A stretch of DNA of 21,707 nt, taken from positions 1 to 21,707 of the IMG/VR virus record IMGVR_UViG_3300034521_000152, one strand, 5' to 3'. The notes under the pieces were generated by a model. The model was given only the letters and a program-made list of their open reading frames with translations. It ran no database searches and had not been told where the DNA came from. The stretch's first letter is position 1, and every line of letters begins with the position of its first letter. Of the stretch, positions 13,283 through 19,950 are shown piece after piece. Source of the stretch: a virus. A program made the translations under genes and the position numbers.

Positions 13283-13678
13283 ATGACAAAAGGAAAACGT
13301 ACAGCTCAAAATTATGAACCTGTAAACGAGTGTAGATTCCAGGGTGAGGCTATTAAAGTTAAATATGGAAATGGGAAGGTTTCTTACTGGCGTTGTCGTA
13401 TTAAAGTTGCTTCTGTAACTGGCAGAAAATGGCCCACCAATGTTGATGTTGTGGCTTTTGGGGAATTAGCAGAAGAAATGCAGAAAGTTAAAGAAGGAGA
13501 TATTGTAAATGTACTCTGTCGTTTTGAATGGAGCAAGCGGAATAATGGATATGAACCGAATTTTATAGTTCTCCAGGCTACAGTTATAAGTAAGGGCAAT
13601 AGTAATAGTCGTTCAAATAAAACCTATAATCAACCACAGGCAACAAAAAGGAGTGGAGATGCTGACTCATTATGGTAG
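13283..13678 (+). CDS. ssb: Single-stranded DNA-binding protein
   Basis: This is a 131-aa protein. An OB-fold core is visible: NECRFQGEAIKVKYGNGKVS, YWRCRIKVAS, TNVDVVAFGELAEEMQKVKE (the SSB-type xxVxxFGxLAE motif) and GDIVNVLCRFEWSKRNNGYE. A Ser/Asn/Gln-rich linker (SKGNSNSRSNKTYNQPQ) follows, then a short mildly acidic end SGDADSLW in place of the usual DDDIPF-like tip. It coats single-stranded DNA at the fork and helps the recombinase. The ATG lies exactly at the right edge of the IsrB element; the 22 bases upstream (CTCCACGCCGCAAAGTCACA region) contain no ribosome binding site. In the empty allele the site would be GGAGGGG from the primase end. Expression of this copy may be low or use the distant AAAGGAGGT. 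Confidence 0.85.
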   Translation: MTKGKRTAQNYEPVNECRFQGEAIKVKYGNGKVSYWRCRIKVASVTGRKWPTNVDVVAFGELAEEMQKVKEGDIVNVLCRFEWSKRNNGYEPNFIVLQATVISKGNSNSRSNKTYNQPQATKRSGDADSLW

Positions 13679-14871
13679 TAACACAATATAATTATTTGCC
13701 TACAAAGTACGGAATAATGAAGGTGGAAGATATAGCACAAGATTTGAAGGAAGGGGAAGTGCGTAAGGTATTTATTGAGCTGAATGAGGAAAGCGAAATA
13801 AGGGGCATAACAACCAACGATCTTATGGAGGTTATTATACTTGGCACAAGACTAGGATTTACCCTATATGCTATTCCTTTTGTATCGGTGCGGACTTTTA
13901 AACATACTGTTAGCAAGAGGGGCTTGGAAGATCTCGGCTGTTTTAGTTGGGTAGTTATATCTACAGATTACTACCCAGACGTGGTTGCGGGTGTAAATTT
14001 GCCAGAGGTACAGACCAGAGGGAGCATAAAAACTCCCTTTGGTCTCACCTATGACTTTTTGCTGTGGCTGGGTTTCTTCTATAGTTCGGCTATTGTTTCT
14101 GATGATAGGATTACGTTTCTGGTTTCACGGGATATAACTGAATTAACTGAGTACCTTACAGACAAGTTGTTTGGTCTAAAACCTTCTGCTGGGGATGCGC
14201 TGACATACACGGAGCCAGAACTTATAGAGTTTTTAACTTTGTTGGGCATTTTACGGAATAGGAGGAAGGATATTCCCCTACTTCTTCGAGGTGCAGGGAA
14301 ACAACTTCTTTACACATTATTTAGGGCCAGTCTTTCGGCTAGCTTAACAAAGACACTTTTGGAAAAGGAAGTGGTTTTGTTTCTGCTTCATGAACTGCCT
14401 ATAGCCAAATTATATCAAAAATTACTGCTTGCCCTTGGAATTGTTACGAACCTGGAAATTCTTAATACTTCTACTGGCACTTATTATGCCTTATACCCTT
14501 TAGGTGCCCATTCTGCCATGAAAATAATCCGCGATGTCGGGGTGTTAAAGGAGGCTTATGTGTATGACAGTTTTAATCATCTCTCTCCTTACAATGTAAA
14601 TAGAAATCTAAATCTAGACTTTCTTGATATAGGAGAGGCAATTTCTAATACATCAAGGGGCATTAATTACCTGACCAAGCTAATTGTTAATACCACTTTT
14701 GGTTATTCTAAAACAGTTTTTCATAATGCTTACGAAAACTATATCATAGATCAGATAATCTCGATACAAAGATATGTTTTGCCGACATATAAACTTTTCG
14801 TGAGCAATACAAAAGAGCTTAATTGTGATGGTTTTATCCTTGAATTTCCCCAGGAGGTTTTGGCTTTATGA
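13672..14871 (+). CDS. Unrecognised 399-aa protein; resembles a degenerate stand-alone intein
   Basis: ATG 13672 overlaps the ssb stop; GGAGTGGAGA is about 14 nt upstream. By eye the protein follows intein order. Residues 14-95 run like Hint blocks (GIMKVEDIAQDLKEGEVRKV; DLMEVIILGTRLGFTLYAIP in place of the block leading to TxxH). Residues 129-150 (FLLWLGFFYSSAIVSDDRIT) match a first LAGLIDADG region. Residues 201-260 (IPLLLRGAGKQLLYTLFRAS, then KLYQKLLLALGI) match a second, and compare well with IPKFIF, EFLAALFDCDG and IQKLLLLLGI of the intein at 20093. Residues 372-392 (TYKLFVSNTKELNCDGFILE) resemble a block F. The starting Cys, block B His, both LAGLIDADG acids and terminal His-Asn are gone, so it can neither splice nor cut. 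It may have been kept for DNA binding. This is inference; no search was possible. Confidence 0.5.
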   Translation: MVVTQYNYLPTKYGIMKVEDIAQDLKEGEVRKVFIELNEESEIRGITTNDLMEVIILGTRLGFTLYAIPFVSVRTFKHTVSKRGLEDLGCFSWVVISTDYYPDVVAGVNLPEVQTRGSIKTPFGLTYDFLLWLGFFYSSAIVSDDRITFLVSRDITELTEYLTDKLFGLKPSAGDALTYTEPELIEFLTLLGILRNRRKDIPLLLRGAGKQLLYTLFRASLSASLTKTLLEKEVVLFLLHELPIAKLYQKLLLALGIVTNLEILNTSTGTYYALYPLGAHSAMKIIRDVGVLKEAYVYDSFNHLSPYNVNRNLNLDFLDIGEAISNTSRGINYLTKLIVNTTFGYSKTVFHNAYENYIIDQIISIQRYVLPTYKLFVSNTKELNCDGFILEFPQEVLAL

Positions 14872-15305
14872 AAGCACGAATAGGCGGCATTCAAACTTTG
14901 GCCCTTGCTGAAACGGACGGTATTTCCCTTAATATTTACTTTCAAGGATGCTTGCGCCATTGTAAGGGCTGTCATAATCCTCAGTTCTGGCCCCTTGATG
15001 GCGGCAAAGAGATGAGTGTTTTAGAGTTAGTTTCGTTGCTGGAAGAAATGAAGCCCTACCATGATACCCTTTGTTTCTTGGGGGGAGAGCCCCTCTTACA
15101 GACAGATGTTGTAGAGGTGCTTGCAAATTACGGCAAGGAAATGGGTTATACTCTCTGGCTTTTTACTGGATATGAAGTATTTGAGATACCACCAAATATA
15201 TTACCTCTTTTTGATGTTATTAAATGCGGCCCTTATATTGAAGAGTCAAGAACAGAAGGTTTTCCAGCAAGTAGTAATCAATATATCCTTCGTAAAGAGA
15301 GATAG
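14868..15305 (+). CDS. nrdG: Anaerobic ribonucleotide reductase activating enzyme NrdG (radical SAM)
   Basis: This is a 145-aa protein. ATG 14868 overlaps the upstream stop as ATGA and follows CAGGAGGT. The radical-SAM motif CxxxCxxC is Cys28-Cys32-Cys35 (FQGCLRHCKGCHN), with FLGGEPLLQ as the SAM-binding GGE motif and LWLFTGYEVFE, VIKCGPYIEE and a C-terminal NQYIL typical of NrdG. It uses a 4Fe-4S cluster and S-adenosylmethionine to put the glycyl radical on NrdD, the next gene. The enzyme is oxygen-sensitive, which indicates an anaerobic host. It ends in TAG, 12 nt before nrdD in the same frame. Confidence 0.9.
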   Translation: MKARIGGIQTLALAETDGISLNIYFQGCLRHCKGCHNPQFWPLDGGKEMSVLELVSLLEEMKPYHDTLCFLGGEPLLQTDVVEVLANYGKEMGYTLWLFTGYEVFEIPPNILPLFDVIKCGPYIEESRTEGFPASSNQYILRKER

Positions 15306-15317
15306 GGAGGGATAATT

Positions 15318-17198
15318 ATGCTAATTAACCTGACGTTTGAGCCTGAATTTGACCAACTTTATGAGAGCTTTGATGAGCGTTATCTTCAGCTTGAGGGTAT
15401 CAGTAGGCGCAAGATTGATATTGGTCAAATGTCTCGCGATTATTTTGTTCATAAAGTTGCAGATATATCTATAGATGCTAATGCCAACGTTGATGATGAA
15501 AAGTCTCCTAATAACTATGTTATGGAAATTACAAAGGGAATCTTGAAACTAGAGGGTTACTATCTCCTCTGGCGATATGCCAAAAAGAGGTTTGGTCTTA
15601 AGAGGGCTAATAAACTGCTTAAAGCTATTATAGAGGGAGACTTGTATTTCCACGATGCTTCTTCAGTTAAGTTACAAATGGCCTACTGCCTTGCATTTTC
15701 TACTACTCCACTTATGTACGATGGTAGGCGTTATGGCCAACTTTATTCACTTTCTCCAAAACGAGCAGATTCATTTATGGCACAGGTAATCGAGACCACA
15801 ATGGACTTATCGCAGAGTTTTGCGGGTGCGATAGCCCCTGGCGATCTGATTGTTAACTATGCTTGGTATGCCAAAAAGGATAATTTGGATGATTATAAAA
15901 TACTGCAAGACTTTCAAAAGTTCGTGCATGTGATAAACAATAAGTTTCGGCTTGGTCAGGACAGTCCTTTTGTAAATATTTCCCTTTTTGACAGGCCCAA
16001 TCTTGAAAAGGTGTTCGGAGAGTATGTGTATCCAGATGGGAGTAAGCCAGATTTTGACTGGATAATGCACATTCAAAAGCTTTTCGGTAAGTGGTTTGCG
16101 AAAGGTGATCCGGCAACAGGATTACCATACAGGTTCCCAGTTTGTACGGCCAACCTTATGATAAACAAGAATAGAAACATTATAGATCAGGATTTCCTTG
16201 ATTGGATTGCTCAAAACAATATAGAGCGTGGCTGTTTCAATATTTATGTTAATGATGGCGAAAAGATAGCTTCATGCTGTCGCTTAACAAACAACCTTGA
16301 GGAAATGCGTAAGAAACGTGCGGACACTTTTGGGAATGGTGGGGTCAACATAGGAAGTTCGAGAGTCGTTACACTTAATCTCCCCCGCATTGCCCGTAAA
16401 GCGGTAGGGAATGAGAAGAAGTTCTTTGAAGTGTTAGAGGACACACTTTGTAAAGCTAGAGATCTCCTCTTGGTTCATCGTGAGGAGATTTTACAAAGAA
16501 GAATAGAGCAAGGCTTCCTGCGGTTCTTTAAGCCCCTTAAGTGGTTTAATTTAGGAATGTTCTTTAATACTTTTGGTTTAATTGGTGTGTATGAAACGTG
16601 CCAATTGATGGGTTATAACATTCTAGAAAAAGATGGTCAAGACTTTGTGGAAAGAGTGCTTCGGTATATAGACAAGCGAACATATGATTTTTCCCTGGAA
16701 AACAATTGGGCTTTCAATGTTGAACAGATTCCAGGTGAAACTGCGGCAGTAACATTGGCTATGAAAGACGAAGTGTATTTTGGTAATAACAGGTATAAGC
16801 TGTACAGTAATCAGTATGTACCTTTAATAGAGGATGTTGATCTATTGACTAGGATACTTGTAAACGGCAAATTTCTTGATTTGACCAGCGGTGGTGGTAT
16901 TGTCCATCTAAACCTGTCTGACAGGGTTAAAAACGAAGTACAAATGAAAAAATTAATTGAAACCTGCTTGATGGCTGGAGCTACACACTTTGCAATAAAT
17001 TATGCTTTTAGACAATGTTGCTCTTGCGGTGATGTAACTTTAGGAACATTGAATACACCATGTCCTAAGTGTGGCGGCACCAGCTTTGATTGGATAACGA
17101 GGATTGTTGGTTATTTCAGTAAAGTATCCGCCTGGAATCCAGTAAGGAGGGATTATGAATTTAGTCTGAGAAAATTTGTAAATCATAACAATGGTTAA
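15318..17198 (+). CDS. nrdD: Anaerobic ribonucleoside-triphosphate reductase NrdD
   Basis: This is a 626-aa protein; ATG 15318 follows AGGGAGGGATAATT. It reduces ribonucleotides to deoxyribonucleotides with a glycyl radical. The C terminus has a zinc site Cys567/Cys570 and Cys582/Cys585 (CCSCGDV and CPKCGG) and the radical loop RIVGYFS (Gly598). Core motifs include FHDASSVKLQMAYCLAFST, SQSFAGAIAPGDL, SPFVNISLFDRP, PVCTANLMI and NLPRIARKA. There is no N-terminal ATP-cone: the protein opens directly with MLINLTFEPEFDQLY and is shorter than the roughly 700-residue E. coli type. Allosteric activity control by ATP/dATP is therefore probably missing, which would suit a phage needing many dNTPs. It forms an operon with nrdG and dut. 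Confidence 0.92.
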   Translation: MLINLTFEPEFDQLYESFDERYLQLEGISRRKIDIGQMSRDYFVHKVADISIDANANVDDEKSPNNYVMEITKGILKLEGYYLLWRYAKKRFGLKRANKLLKAIIEGDLYFHDASSVKLQMAYCLAFSTTPLMYDGRRYGQLYSLSPKRADSFMAQVIETTMDLSQSFAGAIAPGDLIVNYAWYAKKDNLDDYKILQDFQKFVHVINNKFRLGQDSPFVNISLFDRPNLEKVFGEYVYPDGSKPDFDWIMHIQKLFGKWFAKGDPATGLPYRFPVCTANLMINKNRNIIDQDFLDWIAQNNIERGCFNIYVNDGEKIASCCRLTNNLEEMRKKRADTFGNGGVNIGSSRVVTLNLPRIARKAVGNEKKFFEVLEDTLCKARDLLLVHREEILQRRIEQGFLRFFKPLKWFNLGMFFNTFGLIGVYETCQLMGYNILEKDGQDFVERVLRYIDKRTYDFSLENNWAFNVEQIPGETAAVTLAMKDEVYFGNNRYKLYSNQYVPLIEDVDLLTRILVNGKFLDLTSGGGIVHLNLSDRVKNEVQMKKLIETCLMAGATHFAINYAFRQCCSCGDVTLGTLNTPCPKCGGTSFDWITRIVGYFSKVSAWNPVRRDYEFSLRKFVNHNNG

Positions 17199-17214
17199 AG
17201 AGGAGGGGAATAGT

Positions 17215-17721
17215 ATGTCATACCATATTAAATGGGCTAAAGTAAGACCCAATGCTATTATTCCATCTAAGCGTCCTGGAGATGCTGGTTTCGATATTTA
17301 TGCCTGTATTGAAGAAGATGTATGGATCTGGCCCCAGGAAACCGTAATGGTTCCTACGGGAATTGCCTATGAAATTACTGAAGGTTGGCATTTGATAGCT
17401 AAAGAAAGGGGAAGTACAGGAAAAATTGGCCTTAAGACAAGTGCCGGAGTTAATGATTCTATATTCAGAGGGGAAATTTATGCTTTCTTGTACAATGCAA
17501 GCAATAAGATTATTATCTTGAGCATAGATGCTAACAAAACAATGAATGGGTTAGTTGAGGATGATTGCGATCCCAATACATTTGTTGTTTATCCAGTTAC
17601 TAAGGCCATACAACAGCTTATACCTGTCTATAGTCCTGATGGCACATGGGAAGAAGTGGAATATAGCGAACTTTCTCAAACAGAACGTGGGACTGGTATG
17701 TTAGGAAGCACGGGTAAGTGA
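17215..17721 (+). CDS. dut: Trimeric-type dUTP diphosphatase
   Basis: This is a 168-aa protein. ATG 17215 is chosen because AGGAGGGG lies 6 nt before it; the in-frame ATG at 17191 overlaps nrdD and would include this site. The five dUTPase motifs are in order: PGDAGFDIYA (21-30), ERGSTGKIGL (64-73), AGVNDSIFRGE (77-87, with the catalytic Asp81), KAIQQLIPV and C-terminal RGTGMLGSTG (158-167). The third motif is normally GVIDxDYRGE, so the substitutions are mild. An extra stretch (DANKTMNGLVEDDCDPNTFV) lengthens the loop before motif IV. The enzyme hydrolyses dUTP to dUMP and keeps uracil out of phage DNA; it fits with the reductase genes just upstream. Confidence 0.88.
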   Translation: MSYHIKWAKVRPNAIIPSKRPGDAGFDIYACIEEDVWIWPQETVMVPTGIAYEITEGWHLIAKERGSTGKIGLKTSAGVNDSIFRGEIYAFLYNASNKIIILSIDANKTMNGLVEDDCDPNTFVVYPVTKAIQQLIPVYSPDGTWEEVEYSELSQTERGTGMLGSTGK

Positions 17722-17728
17722 GGGGAAT

Positions 17729-17757
17729 TTGACAGGCTAAAATTTCTATAGTAAAAT
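17729..17757 (+). promoter_or_regulatory. Sigma-70/sigma-A promoter for dnaE
   Basis: TTGACA (17729-17734), a 17-nt spacer and TAAAAT (17752-17757) precede the polymerase gene; transcription would start near 17764. Downstream GACTTGGAATAC (17764-17775) resembles GACTTAGAATAC after the lysis promoter at 6203. It gives dnaE its own transcript, separate from the nrd-dut operon. Confidence 0.7.
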
Positions 17758-17796
17758 AGAATTGACTTGGAATACTAAAACAAGGAGGGGCTTTTC

Positions 17797-19613
17797 TTGG
17801 GCTATATTCCCCTGCACGTACACACTTACTGGAGCCTTCTGGATGGGCTTATGACCATTGACCAGTATATTAGTAGGGCCAAGGAGTATAATATACCAGC
17901 TCTAGCCATTACCGATCATGGAACTCTGGCTGGTGTGCCAGAGTTCTACCAAAAATGCCGCCAGAATGATATAAAACCCATTATTGGCTGTGAGTTTTAC
18001 TTTACCCCTGATATCGGGATTAGGGAACGGGATAAAATTTTCCACCTAACTCTTTTGGCCCGCTCGGAGGAAGGCTATAGGAACTTATTGAGGCTCTCTA
18101 GTTTCTCCTATGAAGAGGGATTTTATTACAAGCCAAGAATTGATTTTGCTTCCTTGGAAAAACACAGGGAGGGACTTATATGCCTTACTGGTTGTCCCGC
18201 AGGCATGATTCCAAGAGCTATAATGCAAGGAGAAATGGAGGAAGCCCGAGAGACTCTTGAAAAATTGCTATCGTTATTCAAGGAAGATCTTTATGTCGAA
18301 GTTATGGATCATGGTCTGGACTTCCAGCAGGTTATCAATGAGGGGCTAATAGAGCTGGCAGAGGAAAAGGGTCTGCCAGTTGTCCCTACTAATGATACCC
18401 ATTATTTAGACAAGGCCGATTCCGAAATTCATAGAATCCTCTTAGGGATACAGGTTGGTAAGACACTGCAACAAATAGAAGAAAGGGGAGATTTTGAAGG
18501 TTACTGGAAGTCCTCTGAATTCTACTTTAAGAAAGCGGAAGATTTTAATTTCGATAACTCCTTACTTAAAAATACCTATCTTGTAGCTGATAAATGCTCA
18601 ATAACCATTCCCGAACTGGAAAAGACAGATTATAAATTTCCAGAGGTAGGTATTTCAAGTACAAAGTATATTTGGGCTAAGTGCCTGAAAAGGCTCCTTG
18701 AGGAGTTTGGTTCTTCCAGGGAGTATTATGAAAGAATGAGGTATGAGCTGGAGGTAATAGAGAAACTTGGTTTCATGGACTACTTCTATATCATTAAGGA
18801 TATTATTGATTTCTGTGATAAAAATGGAATTCCCAGGGGGGTCGCCAGAGGCTCCGTTGGCGGCTCCCTAGTGGCATACCTCCTTGGCATAACCAATGTT
18901 GATCCTCTTAAGTATAATACTCTTTTCGAGCGCTTCCTCAACCCGGACCGTGTTTCCTTACCCGACATAGATCTGGACATTTCTAAATCACGCCGCCAGG
19001 AAGTAGTGGAGTACCTGTACCAGAAGTATGGCAGGGATAAAGTAGCTCACATAGGAACTTATGGCACTATTGAACTAAAAACAGCAATAAGAGATGTGGC
19101 CCGTGTCAAGTATGGTATGGTTTATGACACCAAACAAATTAGCAATGATTCCTCCCTGGAGGAACTGCTTGCTTCAACTAGCGATGTGACCGAAAAACAT
19201 ATATTTACTATTGCTGATAAATTACGGAAATTGAAAAGGCATGGCTCTACCCATGCCGCAGGCTTAATAATCTCTCCAATACCTATTAGGGAGATTGTTC
19301 CTTTGAGGGTGGATAAAGGAGAGGTAGTTACGCAATGGGAGATGGAGGATATAGAGAGAGTTGGGCTGGTTAAATTTGACCTCCTGGGTTTACGTACAGT
19401 TGATGTAATTGATAGCACGGTAAAGTTAGTTAAGGAGAGACATGGAGTTGAAATTGATATTAATAATCTTCCCTTTGATGATAAAAAGACCTGGAAGCTT
19501 CTAAGGGAGGGAAGGACTAAGGGAGTATTCCAATTTGAAGGCAGTGGCATTGCTAAACTAATCAAGGATATGAAGGTATCAGAGTTTGAGGACTTGGTGG
19601 CGGCTAATGCCCT
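17797..19613 (+). CDS. dnaE: DNA polymerase III alpha subunit, exon 1
   Basis: TTG 17797 lies 6 nt after AAGGAGGGG. The N-terminal PHP domain has PLHVHTYWSLLDG, LAITDHGTLAG, IGCEFYF and PTNDTHYLD metal-binding motifs. The palm follows, with ARGSVGGSLVAYLLGITNVD, LPDIDLDIS (Asp390, Asp392) and VKFDLLGLRTVDVID (Asp528), the three catalytic aspartates of the DnaE family, and HGSTHAAGLIIS between them. The exon ends in FEDLVAANAL, and YRPGPLDS resumes at 19951 after a group I intron. Without splicing, translation stops at TAA 19618-19620, giving 607 aa with fingers and beta-clamp regions missing. It is the replicative polymerase of the phage. It belongs with the helicase, primase and SSB genes but is read from its own promoter. 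Confidence 0.9.
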
Positions 19614-19950
19614 TAGCTAATGGGGGCATTAAAAGCGGGTTATATGCTGGAAAGCCCTAAAGCCCTCTAGACCACAACGTAGCTGGCGACAGCAAGCGTG
19701 ATGGTTAAAAACTAGAGGGATGAGGCATTAAGCCGAAATGGGTAATCAGCAGGGAACGAAGCTCTTAGAGCTTTGGCCCTCAACGACTATGGGAATATCC
19801 CACTCCTAAATAGGCAACTGTTTAGGGGAACCCCGCTAGCACTCTCTATGAGAGTGTGAATGATATAGTCTGATCTCTGACCGAAAGGCAGAGAGCTAGG
19901 CAGAAATGACCTAGCCTTATCCGATGTTCTATCGGATAAGTAACAAAATG
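19614..19950 (+). ncRNA. Group I self-splicing intron in dnaE (337 nt, no ORF)
   Basis: P1 is visible: exon AATGCCCT plus intron T (19606-19614) pairs with GGGGGCATT (19622-19630), with a U-G pair at the 5' splice site (U19613, G19623). The intron ends in G19950. Core elements: AATCAGCAGG (Q-like, 19744-19753), TCAACGACTA (R, 19780-19789) and GATATAGTC (S, 19862-19870). P7 forms from GACTAT (19785-19790) and ATAGTC (19865-19870). Other helices: CCCTCTAG/CTAGAGGG (19663-19670, 19712-19719), CACTCTC/GAGAGTG (about 19840-19856), CCGAAAGG capped by TCTCTG/CAGAGA, and CTTATCCGAT/ATCGGATAAG (19916-19925, 19931-19940). Joining 19613 to 19951 gives ANALYRPGP in frame. No homing endonuclease is encoded. 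Confidence 0.9.

Noticed and set aside
19614-19620. TAA at 19618 as the natural end of dnaE
   Set aside because: Conserved polymerase sequence resumes in frame at 19951 after a group I intron; the stop is intronic.
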